A DNA stretch of 64,000 nt from Rhodopseudomonas palustris (GCF_034479375.1 NZ_CP140155.1:4874501-4938500); one strand, 5' to 3'. Numbered from the stretch's first letter, positions 17,649 through 25,747 are shown. Notes: generated by a model not told the origin, from the sequence alone. Translations and numbers: made by a program.

Positions 17649-18419
17649 TTATTTCTCGCCGGCTTCCGCGACGTTGGTGCTGCGGCCGCCCTTGTCCTTG
17701 CCGACGAGGTCGGTCAGCTTGATGCGGTCGAATTCGCTCCAGACATTGGCGAGCCAGTGCCGGACATAGCCGCGCAGCACGAAGGAGTAGTTCGCCGGCT
17801 CGTCCTGGACGCCCTTGTTGGCGACGAATTTCAGGAACGGCACCGACGACACTTCGACCTGCTCGTAGGCCATTTCGTTGAGCTTCGGGATCGTCAGCTC
17901 GGTGGCGTCCTTGATGCGGTGGAAATACGAATTGTAGGTCGCCTGGTCCCACTCGAAGAAGCTGGTGTTGTTGATGAAGTTCTTCACCAGATAATATTTC
18001 GCGCCGATCATGAAATTCGCGGTCTCGGCGATCTCGTCCAATGATGCGATCGACGGGCCGAGAATGTGGAACACCGCGAAGGTGATTTGGCCGGAGCGCG
18101 CGGCGTCGAGGAAGCCGATGTCGCGCAGGTTAGCCAGCGCGTTGGACATCAGTCCGGCGCGGACGTCGATCACGGTCACCGACGGCGTCGCGGTGTTGAG
18201 CGTGTCGAAGATCTTCATCTGGTCGGCCGTCGTCGTCATGTCGACGATCTCGGTGATGCCGGGATGGAAGCGCTTCAACGTGCCGCGCGGCGCTTCGGTG
18301 TCGAAGGCGCGGGTCGGGATGTTGTTGGCGCTGAAATAGTCCAGCAAGGTTCGCGACACCGTGGTCTTGCCCACGCCGCCCTTGTCTGCGCCTACGACGA
18401 TCACTGCTGGCTTCGCCAT
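17649..18419 (-). CDS. ParA/MinD-like ATPase with deviant Walker motif
   Basis: From ATG 18419 the 256-residue protein begins AKPAVIVVGADKGGVGKTTV, a full deviant Walker A with the signature Lys, followed by FDTEAPRGTLKRFHPG and VTVIDVRAGL (Walker B-like). AAGGAAT lies upstream. Such ATPases position proteins or DNA along membranes or nucleoids; no ParB or partition site is visible here. It is followed by a second, divergent ATPase. The terminal tail (KDKGGRSTNVAEAGEK) is polar. Confidence 0.75.
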   Translation of the reverse strand: MAKPAVIVVGADKGGVGKTTVSRTLLDYFSANNIPTRAFDTEAPRGTLKRFHPGITEIVDMTTTADQMKIFDTLNTATPSVTVIDVRAGLMSNALANLRDIGFLDAARSGQITFAVFHILGPSIASLDEIAETANFMIGAKYYLVKNFINNTSFFEWDQATYNSYFHRIKDATELTIPKLNEMAYEQVEVSSVPFLKFVANKGVQDEPANYSFVLRGYVRHWLANVWSEFDRIKLTDLVGKDKGGRSTNVAEAGEK

Positions 18420-18591
18420 GAGATTCCTTTTCGGGCCCGGTTTGATCCCCCACCGCGCGACGCGGTGCAAGGCCCCTCTTTGGGCGCGAACATGGCAGAA
18501 ACATGGGATAATTCAATTGGCGCCGCTGCACATGACGGCAATCTCAACAAAATCGTTCGGATGCGAGGCGATTGCGCCCGGCCGGCCGGCG

Positions 18592-19752
18592 TCACACCCG
18601 CTTGCCCCACGGCCCGCGCAGGAATCGCCGTGGACGCGGTGGCCCCGGCTCGCTCCACGGGCCGGGCGGGGCGGCGTCGTCGGGCGCCGCAGGCGCGGCT
18701 GAATCGTCTGCCGAGGGGGGCGTCGCATCGGCCGGCGTCGGTAGCGCCAGCGGGCCGGGATCGTGGCCGCCGGCGAATTTCACCAGCGCGGCCACCCGCT
18801 TTTCGACCGAAGGGTGGGTGGCGAACAGGTCGGCGAAGCCGGAGCGCGGATTGTCGACGCACATTTCCATCACCGCCGAGGTGGCGCCTTCGAGTTCGCC
18901 TCGGTTCTCGATCTTGCGCAGCGCCGAGATCATCGCATCGGGGTTCTTGGTCAGTTCCACCGAGCCCGCGTCGGCGAGATATTCGCGGGCGCGCGACAGC
19001 GCCAGTTTGATGACCTGCGACAGCAGCCAGGCCAGCACGACCAGCACGATCGCCAGGATCACGACGATGATCGCGCCGCCGCCGCTCTTGCGATCGCCCG
19101 ATGACGACGACGAGGATGTCGACGATCCGCCGCCGCCGAAGCGGAAGCCGCCGTGGACGAACAGCCGGAACATCATCTCGCCGAAGAACCCGACCACGCC
19201 GGCGATGATCACGGCGATCACCATCATCTGCACGTCGCCGTTCCTGATGTGGGTCAGCTCGTGGGCGAGCACCGCCTCGACCTCGTGGTCGTCGAGACTG
19301 GCGAGCAGTCCGGTCGTCACCGTGATCGCGTATTGCTGCCGGTTGAGGCCGCTGGCGAAGGCATTGAGCGCCGGGCTGTCCATGATCTTCAGCTTCGGCA
19401 TCGGGATGCCGCGCGAGATGCACAGGTTCTCGAGCAGATTGTACAGCCGTGGCTGCTCCTGCCGCGTCACCGCATGGCCGCCGGTGACGGCGTCGATCAG
19501 CTTCTGATGGAAGAAATACGCGATCACGATCCACAGCGCCGCGCCGATGGTGGCGAACGGCAGCGCCTGCACCAGATCGATCGCCGCCGCGTTGAGATAG
19601 TCGCCGACCGTGCGCCCGCGATCGATCATCACCTCGGCCAGCAGCGCGCCGGCGAACACCAGCACATAGATCAGCACGAACAGCCCGATCAGCAGTACGA
19701 TCGAACGCGTCTTGTTGGCGGCGATATGCGTATACAGACCGTAGGCGGCCAT
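18592..19752 (-). CDS. M48-family zinc metalloprotease (HtpX-like)
   Basis: The 386-residue membrane protease has two N-terminal helices, then LENLCISRGIPMPKLKIMDS and NAFASGLNRQQYAITVTTGL. The zinc site HELTH sits in VLAHELTHIRNGD, and a second ligand Glu lies near REYLADAGSVELT. Another helix pair follows the HELTH region, as in HtpX. The start is taken at the ATG giving MAAYGLYTHIAANKTRS; a longer frame upstream is in the flanking repeat. It lies downstream of lemA, a recurrent pairing for membrane quality control. The C-terminus is Pro/Ala-rich and disordered. Confidence 0.85.
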   Translation of the reverse strand: MAAYGLYTHIAANKTRSIVLLIGLFVLIYVLVFAGALLAEVMIDRGRTVGDYLNAAAIDLVQALPFATIGAALWIVIAYFFHQKLIDAVTGGHAVTRQEQPRLYNLLENLCISRGIPMPKLKIMDSPALNAFASGLNRQQYAITVTTGLLASLDDHEVEAVLAHELTHIRNGDVQMMVIAVIIAGVVGFFGEMMFRLFVHGGFRFGGGGSSTSSSSSSGDRKSGGGAIIVVILAIVLVVLAWLLSQVIKLALSRAREYLADAGSVELTKNPDAMISALRKIENRGELEGATSAVMEMCVDNPRSGFADLFATHPSVEKRVAALVKFAGGHDPGPLALPTPADATPPSADDSAAPAAPDDAAPPGPWSEPGPPRPRRFLRGPWGKRV

Positions 19753-19791
19753 GAGGGCGATCCGTTGGTGTCGCAGCGCCGGCCTCAATTT

Positions 19792-19902
19792 CCCTCCCCC
19801 TTGCGGGGAGGGTGGCCGGCCGTAAGGCCGGTCGGGTGGGGGTGGGCCGCACACTCGGTGCCCGTGGACCCCCACCCCCGACCCCTCCCCGCGGGGAGGG
19901 GA
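19792..19902. repeat. palindromic repeat (CCCTCCCC family) between lemA and protease gene
   Basis: Arms CCCTCCCCCTTGCGGGGAGGG and the reverse-related CCCCTCCCCGCGGGGAGGGG bracket inner stems on GGCCGGCC and CCCCCACC. It lies inside the presumed lemA-protease operon, six bases after the lemA stop, where it may tune expression of the second gene. Confidence 0.75.
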
Positions 19903-19907
19903 GCAGA

Positions 19908-20459
19908 TTAGAACTTCACCTGCGGCACCTGTTCGACCTGCGTTCGCGTCTCGCCGAGGTCGAAATAGTCCTTGTGGGTGAAGCCGAGCGGCGCGGCGAA
20001 CAACGCGGCGGGCATCTGCTGGATGCCGGTGTTGTACTCCTGCACGGCGTTGTTGAAGAACCGGCGGCTAGCCGCGATCTTGTTCTCGATGTCGCTGAGC
20101 TCGGACTGCAATTGCTGGAAATTGGCGTTGGCCTTGAGGTCCGGATAGGCCTCGCTGAGCGCGATCAGCTTGCCGAGCGCGCCGGAGAGCATGTTCTCGG
20201 CGGCGGCGACCTGGCCGGGGCCATGCGCCGACATCGCGGCGTTGCGCGCCTTGATGACGTCGTCGAGCGTGCCGCGCTCGTGCGCCGCATAGCCCTTCAC
20301 GGTTTCGATCAGATTGGGAACGAGATCGTGCCGCTGCTTGAGCTGCACGTCGATATCGGCGAAGGCCTGATCGACGCGCTGTCGCAGCGCCACCAGACGG
20401 TTGTAGGTCATCAGCGCGAACACCGCGATCGCGACGATGATGCCGAGTAGAATCCACAT
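19908..20459 (-). CDS. lemA: LemA family protein
   Basis: The 183-residue protein has one N-terminal transmembrane helix (MWILLGIIVAIAVFALM), then YNRLVALRQRVDQAFADIDV and QLKQRHDLVPNLIETVKGYA, the defining LemA helical repeat, and a C-terminal FAAPLGFTHKDYFDLGE segment. ATG 20459 puts the helix at the start; the longer frame upstream is unconserved. LemA proteins associate with M48 proteases, as here. Confidence 0.9.
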   Translation of the reverse strand: MWILLGIIVAIAVFALMTYNRLVALRQRVDQAFADIDVQLKQRHDLVPNLIETVKGYAAHERGTLDDVIKARNAAMSAHGPGQVAAAENMLSGALGKLIALSEAYPDLKANANFQQLQSELSDIENKIAASRRFFNNAVQEYNTGIQQMPAALFAAPLGFTHKDYFDLGETRTQVEQVPQVKF

Positions 20460-20674
20460 CTCTGGCGACTCCCATGAATCGGACGATCCGCCGACCCTAG
20501 CCGAGATCGGGTCGACGCGGCAGGGCCGCTTCGTGTGCGGCCCCTCTTGGTCGCCGCCGCCGCCGGAACCGTTCAAACCCGGGTCGGCCCGCGGACGGAA
20601 CTTCCTCCGGCTCTGCTCCATCGCCTTGCAGAAAAGCCTGCCGGTATCGCTTGCAGAGGTTCGCCTTCTGCCGC

Positions 20675-21493
20675 ATGCATCGTCGGCCCTCCGCCAGCCG
20701 CTATGTCCCGCACCCGCGAGTCCGCTTGTCGTCGATCATCCTCGATCCCTGGTTCTACGCCGCCGCGATTCCCGCGGTGCTGCTGCTCGGGCTGGCCAAG
20801 GGCGGCTTTTCGGGGATCGGCATCGCGGCGACGCCGCTGCTGGCGCTGTTCCTGCCGCCGCTGGAGGCGGCCGCGCTGCTGCTGCCGGTGCTGATCAGCC
20901 AGGACATGATCTCGCTCTACGTCTATCGCCGGCATTGGGACGCGCGCAGCCTGAAGATCATGCTGCCGGGCGCGCTGGCCGGGATGGGGCTGGCGTGGTG
21001 GACCGCCTCGATCGTCTCCGACGACGTGGTGCGGCTGATCGTCGGCGGCGTCGGCGTCGCCTTCGTGCTCAATGTCTGGCTGCGGCCACAACTGTCGCCG
21101 TCGAAGGGATCGACCGCGGCGGGATTGTTCTGGGGCGGCGTTTCCGGCTTCACCTCGTTCATGACCCAGGGCGGCGGGCCGCCCTATCAGGTCTACATGC
21201 TGCCGCAGCAATTGCCGAAGCTGGTGCTGGTCGGCACCACCACGATCTTCTTCGCGATCCTGAACGTGCTGAAGATCGGCCCATATATCCTGCTCGGCCA
21301 GTTCAACACCGCCAATCTGGCGACCTCGATCGCGCTGCTGCCGCTCGCCGCCGCCGCCAATCTGGCCGGGATCTGGCTGATCCGCCGGATGCCGACCGGG
21401 CTGTTCTACCGGATCGCGTATCTGTTGCTGTTCGCGGTCTCGCTGGCGCTGGTGCTGCAGGGCCTCGCCAACATGCTGAAGGGCGCGAACTGA
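20675..21493 (+). CDS. TauE/SafE family sulfite or sulfonate exporter
   Basis: The 272-residue polytopic protein has about eight hydrophobic helices and the family features LLGLAKGGFSGIGIAATPLLAL and FMTQGGGPPYQVYMLPQ. TauE/SafE proteins export sulfite or organosulfur anions. The start is uncertain: ATG 20675, TTG 20651 or TTG 20726 (LSSIILDPWF) are possible, and the hydrophobic core begins only after the last. It lies at the edge of the redox/sulfur island, convergent with ccoG. Confidence 0.82.
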   Translation: MHRRPSASRYVPHPRVRLSSIILDPWFYAAAIPAVLLLGLAKGGFSGIGIAATPLLALFLPPLEAAALLLPVLISQDMISLYVYRRHWDARSLKIMLPGALAGMGLAWWTASIVSDDVVRLIVGGVGVAFVLNVWLRPQLSPSKGSTAAGLFWGGVSGFTSFMTQGGGPPYQVYMLPQQLPKLVLVGTTTIFFAILNVLKIGPYILLGQFNTANLATSIALLPLAAAANLAGIWLIRRMPTGLFYRIAYLLLFAVSLALVLQGLANMLKGAN

Positions 21494-21511
21494 CGCGTCC
21501 TGCAGCGTGCG

Positions 21512-22951
21512 TCAGTTCGTCGGCGGCACGAAGTGGTCGGTCACGGCCGCGGTTTCGCCGGTGGCCGGGTCCTTGACCTCGAAGGTGATGGCGACCGACT
21601 TCGCCGGCACCAGATTCGCCGGCACCTGCACCGAGATCCGCAATTCGCGGCTCTGGTCCTGGCCGACCTCGACGCTGATCTGCTCGGCGGCGCCGTCGCC
21701 GACGCCGGGCGTCTGCATCGTCGCGCCGGGCACCCCGAGCACCGAGATCGTCACCGCCCGCGCCGTCGGCCGCTTGTTCAGGAGGCGAACGGTGTAGTCG
21801 TTGCGCACGCCGCCGTCGGACAGCGCCACGAACAGCGGATTGCGCTCGTGCAGCACGTTGAGGTCGAGCGCGCCGCGCGTCGCCAGCGCGTAGACCATCA
21901 CGGCGCCGGTCAGCACGATCATCGCCGAGTACATGATGGTCCGCGCCCGGATCGGCCGGTACAGCGGCGGCTTGCCTTCCAGCCTGCGCTGGCCGTTGAT
22001 GTCGGTGTCGTAGGCGATCAGTCCGGTCGGGCGGCCGACCTGCTGCATCACATGGGTGCAGGCGTCGATGCACAGGCCGCATTGCACGCAGCCGAGCTGC
22101 AGCCCCTCGCGGATATCGACACCGGTCGGGCAGACATTGACGCATTGATGGCAGTCGACGCAGTCGCCGGCGCGCTCGCCGTGCTGGCGCGCCAGCTCGG
22201 CCTTCTTCACCGACATCCGCGGCTCGCCGCGGTCGACCCGGTAGGTGACGTTGAGCGCCCATTCGTCGGTCAGCGCCGCCTGGATCCGCGGCCACGGGCA
22301 CATGTAGATGCAGACCTGCTCGCGCATGAAGCCGGCGAGCGTGTAGGTGGTGAAGGTGAGAATGCCGATCCACACATAGGCGACCATCGGCGCCTGGAAG
22401 GTGACGAGCTCCTTCACCAGCGTCGGCGCGTCGGCGAAATACAGCACCCAGGCGCCGCCGGTCCACCATGCGATCATCAGCCAGATGAAATGCTTGAGGG
22501 CGAGCTCGCCGGCGCGCCGCGCGGTGAAGCCGTGCTGGTCCTTCTGGATGCGGTCGCGGCGGTCGCCTTCGACGAAGCGTTCGACCGCGTAGAACAGGTC
22601 GGTCCACACCGTCTGCGGGCAGAGGTAGCCGCACCACAGCCGGCCGGCCAGCGCGTTCATCAGGAACAGCGCCAGCGCCGCCATGATCAGGAGTCCGGTG
22701 AAGTAGTACACCTCCTGCGGCCACAGCTCGATGAAGAAGAAGTAGAACCGGCGGGCCGGGAGATCGATCAGCACCGCCTGGTCCGGCAGGCCGGGGCCGC
22801 GGTTCCAGCGCAGGAACGGCGTGAAGTAGTAGATCGACAGCGTGATCGCCAGCAGCGTCCATTTGATCCGGCGGAAGCGGCCGTGCACCGCCTGCGGATA
22901 GACCTTCTTGCGAGGGGCGTAGAGCGGCCCCTCGATATTTGTTTCTGTCAT
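21512..22951 (-). CDS. ccoG: cytochrome c oxidase accessory protein CcoG (FixG/RdxA)
   Basis: The 479-residue membrane protein has FixG/RdxA features: N-terminal helices with RFYFFFIELWPQEVYYFTGL, the WCGYLCPQTVWTD and MCPWPRIQ motifs, and two ferredoxin-like clusters CVDCHQCVNVCP and CVQCGLCIDAC. A C-terminal periplasmic Ig-like domain begins near RPIRARTIMY. In cbb3 assembly CcoG reduces copper(II) for the oxidase. No ccoNOQP or ccoHIS genes are nearby, so this is an isolated copy, either relocated or a paralogue serving another metalloprotein. A small membrane gene lies upstream on the same strand, and an FNR box lies upstream of both. Confidence 0.92.
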   Translation of the reverse strand: MTETNIEGPLYAPRKKVYPQAVHGRFRRIKWTLLAITLSIYYFTPFLRWNRGPGLPDQAVLIDLPARRFYFFFIELWPQEVYYFTGLLIMAALALFLMNALAGRLWCGYLCPQTVWTDLFYAVERFVEGDRRDRIQKDQHGFTARRAGELALKHFIWLMIAWWTGGAWVLYFADAPTLVKELVTFQAPMVAYVWIGILTFTTYTLAGFMREQVCIYMCPWPRIQAALTDEWALNVTYRVDRGEPRMSVKKAELARQHGERAGDCVDCHQCVNVCPTGVDIREGLQLGCVQCGLCIDACTHVMQQVGRPTGLIAYDTDINGQRRLEGKPPLYRPIRARTIMYSAMIVLTGAVMVYALATRGALDLNVLHERNPLFVALSDGGVRNDYTVRLLNKRPTARAVTISVLGVPGATMQTPGVGDGAAEQISVEVGQDQSRELRISVQVPANLVPAKSVAITFEVKDPATGETAAVTDHFVPPTN

Positions 22952-23049
22952 GACGAACGCTTTTGCTGAAGCGCGATCCCGGGACGGAGATCAGGCGCGG
23001 AGACATCCGGGCGAGGACGACGGCCGGGAGGCACGTCGTCCATCTCCGG

Positions 23050-23250
23050 TCAACGGACGGAGGGGCGGGCGATCTTGCGCGCGACCAGGAACGACACCGG
23101 CATCGCCAGCACGAAGCCGGCTGCGACGGCCATCGGAATCCAGGTCATCGCCTGCTCCGACAGGCTCGGCACCGCCAGTACGGCGACCATCAGCATGCCC
23201 GCGAGCGTTGCCCCGCCGATGATCCAGAGCACGACTGCTACCTTGAACAT
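23050..23250 (-). CDS. small two-helix membrane protein
   Basis: The 66-residue product consists of two hydrophobic helices (VAVVLWIIGGATLAGMLMVA and AMTWIPMAVAAGFVLAMPVS) with a short polar link and a basic tail. It is read toward ccoG, 98 bases ahead of it. The ATG has GGAGAG upstream. I do not recognise a named family; a helper role with CcoG under the same low-oxygen control is inference. Confidence 0.7.
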   Translation of the reverse strand: MFKVAVVLWIIGGATLAGMLMVAVLAVPSLSEQAMTWIPMAVAAGFVLAMPVSFLVARKIARPSVR

Positions 23251-23371
23251 TATTCTCTCCTGCTATTCGGCCAGACGTGCCGGCCCTGGAACGCGGCGGT
23301 TGGCCGGATCGCTTCAACCCGGCCCGCAGACGTTCTGCGCTATCCGAACGGCTGGCGGTCGCCAGCTCCAC

Positions 23372-23383
23372 ACATTCGAATGT
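23372..23383. promoter_or_regulatory. palindromic operator candidate
   Basis: ACATTCGAATGT is a perfect 12-base palindrome in the spacer between the small membrane gene and padR. Its ATTCGAAT core is identical to the core at 26035-26042 upstream of the BigR-like regulator, so both may bind that protein. Confidence 0.5.
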
Positions 23384-23416
23384 TTCAAAACGATATGTCT
23401 TGAAGGTTGGCGGCGT

Positions 23417-23430
23417 TTGATCTGGATCAA
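23417..23430. promoter_or_regulatory. FNR/FixK-type box, ccoG/padR divergent region
   Basis: TTGATCTGGATCAA is identical, base for base, to the box at 9265-9278. It is 167 bases from the start of the small membrane gene on the minus strand and 158 bases from padR on the plus strand, so it could serve either direction. Confidence 0.8.
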
Positions 23431-23522
23431 TCGGAAGGCCAGCAAATATACCTGCATAAAGGTCACTTAGTTACCATCGCACCATTCGGCGGAGGATTCA
23501 CTCAGGCTGGCGCTCCTGCGAC

Positions 23523-23573
23523 AAAGATATATCTTTACAGCCGAGGAAGGCGGCACTACCTGAGATATATCTT
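23523..23573. promoter_or_regulatory. twin palindromic operators before padR
   Basis: AAAGATATATCTTT (23523-23536, perfect palindrome) and GAGATATATCTT (23562-23573) share the core AGATATATCT. The cores are 38 bases apart, close to whole turns of the helix. They end 15 bases before the padR ATG. Autoregulation by PadR is the likely role. Confidence 0.65.
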
Positions 23574-23587
23574 CAAGAGGTTCGGGC

Positions 23588-24187
23588 ATGGACGGCATCG
23601 AAAGCGGTAATGGCGGACGGCGGTGTGGCTCCGGTACGCCCGGCTGCCGCTGGGCCCGCCGTGGCTTCGGCGGGCGCGGCGCCGGCAATGGCGAGACGAC
23701 TCGTGCCGGCCGGATGCTGGCGCAAGGCGACCTCAAGCTGATCGCGCTGGCGCTGATCGCCGAGCAGCCGCGCCACGGCTACGACATCATCAAGGTGATC
23801 GAGGAAAAGACCGCGGGCTGGTACGCGCCGAGCCCCGGCGTGGTCTATCCGACGCTGACCTATCTCGAGGAGATCGGCCACGTCATCGCGCAGCCGGAAG
23901 GCGCCAAGAAGCTCTACGTCATCACCGACGACGGCCGCGATCAGCTCGCGACGAACCGCACGCTCGCCGACGCGGTGTTCGAACGCCTGGCGACGTTCGG
24001 CGAGATGATGCGCCAGCAGACCGGCAATGGCGCCGGCGCCGACGGCGGCGATCTGCCGCCGCTGCTGCGCGCCGCACTCGACAATCTGCGCGAGACGGCG
24101 ATCCGGCAGCTCGCCCGGGACGCCGACAACGAAGCGGAACTCGTCGCGATCCTCGCGCGCGCGGCGGGCGAACTTCGCAGGGTTTAG
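23588..24187 (+). CDS. PadR-family transcriptional regulator
   Basis: The 199-residue protein has an unusual Gly/Arg-rich N-terminal leader of about 40 residues with two Cys (RRCGSGTPGCRWARRGFGGR). The PadR winged helix follows: MLAQGDLKLIALALIAEQPR, HGYDIIKVIEEKTAG and the signature YAPSPGVVYPTLTYLEE. A helical dimerisation domain closes it. Two cysteines in a basic leader could bind metal or sense redox state (speculative). It reads toward the Rieske gene. Confidence 0.85.
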   Translation: MDGIESGNGGRRCGSGTPGCRWARRGFGGRGAGNGETTRAGRMLAQGDLKLIALALIAEQPRHGYDIIKVIEEKTAGWYAPSPGVVYPTLTYLEEIGHVIAQPEGAKKLYVITDDGRDQLATNRTLADAVFERLATFGEMMRQQTGNGAGADGGDLPPLLRAALDNLRETAIRQLARDADNEAELVAILARAAGELRRV

Positions 24188-24271
24188 AGACGACAGCGGG
24201 CGGACCCGCAGGACATTCGGCCGTGCAACGGATCAGGGATCCGGAACGCAGCCGCTACTCAGGAGACCAAG

Positions 24272-24805
24272 ATGACCGCAATCACATCCGCACAGCCCAA
24301 TCGGCGCGACGTGCTGTTTCTGGCCACCGGCGCGCTGGCTACGGTCGGCACTGCTGCGGCGGTGTGGCCGTTCGTGTCGCAGCTCAACCCCGACGCTTCG
24401 ACGATCGCCGCCGGCTTCCCGCTGGAGGTCGATCTGGCGCCGCTCGCCGAAGGTCAGGTGATCAAGGTGTTCTGGCGCGGCCAGCCGATCTTCATCAACC
24501 ACCGCACGCCGAAGGAAATCGAATCGGCGCAGACCGCGGACTGGAAGAGCATGCGCGATCCGCAGCCGGATTCGGAGCGGGTCAAGGCCGGCCACGAACA
24601 GTGGCTGGTGGTGTCGGCGATCTGCACCCATCTCGGCTGCATCCCGACCGAGCATCAGGGCAATTACGACGGCTGGTTCTGCCAGTGCCACGGCTCGCAA
24701 TATGACTCCTCGGGCCGCATCAGGCTCGGGCCGGCGCCGCTCAATCTGGCGCTGGTGCCGTACAAATTCACCGCCGACGACAAGGTCCTGATCGGCGAAG
24801 CCTGA
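24272..24805 (+). CDS. Rieske iron-sulfur protein (bc1-type), orphan
   Basis: The 177-residue protein is of the ubiquinol-cytochrome c reductase Rieske type. A Tat-like RR at residues 11-12 precedes a single membrane anchor. The cluster motifs are CTHLGC (Cys118, His120, Cys123) and CQCHGS (Cys137, Cys139, His140), giving [2Fe-2S] ligands 118, 120, 137 and 140 and a 123-139 disulfide. No cytochrome b or c1 gene follows, so it is not the fbcFBC copy. It may be an alternative Rieske subunit or serve another quinol-oxidising complex under PadR control (inference). Confidence 0.9.
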   Translation: MTAITSAQPNRRDVLFLATGALATVGTAAAVWPFVSQLNPDASTIAAGFPLEVDLAPLAEGQVIKVFWRGQPIFINHRTPKEIESAQTADWKSMRDPQPDSERVKAGHEQWLVVSAICTHLGCIPTEHQGNYDGWFCQCHGSQYDSSGRIRLGPAPLNLALVPYKFTADDKVLIGEA

Positions 24806-24881
24806 GCGCGCCGCTGCTGCGAATCTGCTCGGTTCGTCGGGCAACCTGTTGCAGCCGGACAACCTCGCCGCATCCGCGGTC

Positions 24882-25003
24882 CTCATCCTGAGGAGCCCGG
24901 CGTAGCCCGAAGGGCGAAGCCGGGCGTCTCGAAGGATGGCTGCGAGTCCCTGCCGCCTCATGGTTCGAGACGCATCGCTGCGCGATGCTTCTCATCATGA
25001 GGA
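24882..25003. repeat. palindromic repeat (CATCCTGAGG family)
   Basis: It begins CTCATCCTGAGGAGCCCGGC, carries a GCCCGGC/GCCGGGC hairpin and ends with TCATCATGAGG. The sequence is closest to the long copies at 39728-39918 and 62182-62373, but it lacks their flanks. It lies between the Rieske and NifX-like genes. Confidence 0.7.
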
Positions 25004-25071
25004 AACGCGCCCGCGCGGGGGCCGGGCATTCCGTCGCGAACATTCATCGTATCAACAAGAAAGACAACGCT

Positions 25072-25464
25072 ATGCTGATCGCCGTCGCCAGCCAGAATTT
25101 CCGCACCGTCACCGGCCATGCCGGCAAGTCCCGCCGCTTCATGGTGTTCGATGCCGCGCCGGGGCGCGCGCCGCAGGAACTCGAGCGGATCGACCTGCCG
25201 AAGGAGATGTCGATCCACGAATTCAGCGAGCAGGGCGCGCACCCGCTCGACGCCGTCGACGTGGTGATTGCCGGCAGCGCCGGCGCCGGCTTCATCAGCC
25301 GGATGGCCGCGCGCGACGTCATCGCCATCACCACGGCGGAAACCGATCCGGTCGTCGCGGTGCAGACCTATCTCGCCGGCACCCTGGCCCCGGCCGCGCC
25401 GCACGATCACGACGATGAGGAAGAAGAGGGCGGCTGCGATTGCCATTGCGGCAACGCCGAGTAG
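25072..25464 (+). CDS. NifX/NafY-type iron-molybdenum-cofactor-binding domain protein
   Basis: From ATG 25072 the 130-residue protein is a single dinitrogenase-cofactor-type domain: MLIAVASQNFRTVTGHAGKS, then VFDAAPGR, DVVIAGSAGAGFISRMA and ITTAETDPVVAVQTYLAGTL. It ends in an acidic His/Cys tail (HDHDDEEEEGGCDCHCGNAE) that looks like a metal-binding arm. No other nif gene is near. Stand-alone members are thought to bind metal-sulfur clusters. AAGAAAGA precedes the start; longer upstream starts lie in the repeat. Confidence 0.82.
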   Translation: MLIAVASQNFRTVTGHAGKSRRFMVFDAAPGRAPQELERIDLPKEMSIHEFSEQGAHPLDAVDVVIAGSAGAGFISRMAARDVIAITTAETDPVVAVQTYLAGTLAPAAPHDHDDEEEEGGCDCHCGNAE

Positions 25465-25487
25465 TTTCGACGCTCCGCACGCACTTC

Positions 25488-25568
25488 CGTCATTGCGAGG
25501 AGCGAAGCGACGAAGCAATCCATGCTGCGCGTGTGGCGCTGGATTGCTTCGCTTCGCTCGCAATGACG
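25488..25568. repeat. palindromic repeat (CATTGCGAGGAGCGAAGCGA family)
   Basis: CGTCATTGCGAGGAGCGAAG and the mirrored CTTCGCTTCGCTCGCAATGACG form long arms around a GGATTGCTTCG/CGAAGCAATCC core. A second copy is at 31404-31488. Confidence 0.75.
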
Positions 25569-25577
25569 CTATCAGTT

Positions 25578-25666
25578 CGTCATGGCCGGGCTCGTCCCGG
25601 CCATCCACGTCTTTTTCGCCTCAACGCTGCAGATCGTGGATGCCCGGCACAAGGCCGGGCATGACG
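25578..25666. repeat. two-hairpin intergenic repeat (CGTCATG family)
   Basis: TGGCCGGG/CCCGGCCA and ATGCCCGGC/GCCGGGCAT hairpins flank a short spacer. It directly follows another repeat, so the 283-base gap before the DUF2892 gene is almost all repeat DNA and lies between convergent genes. Confidence 0.72.
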
Positions 25667-25747
25667 GAGAGATGTGCGTTTCCAATTCCTGAGGTCGAGC
25701 CAGGTCGGAGCATCAGCCCGGCAATGACGGGCTGATGTGTCGCGCAC

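Noticed and set aside
25072..25464. Reading the NifX-like gene as evidence of a nitrogen-fixation cluster
   Set aside because: No other nif gene is within the window and stand-alone members of the domain are common.
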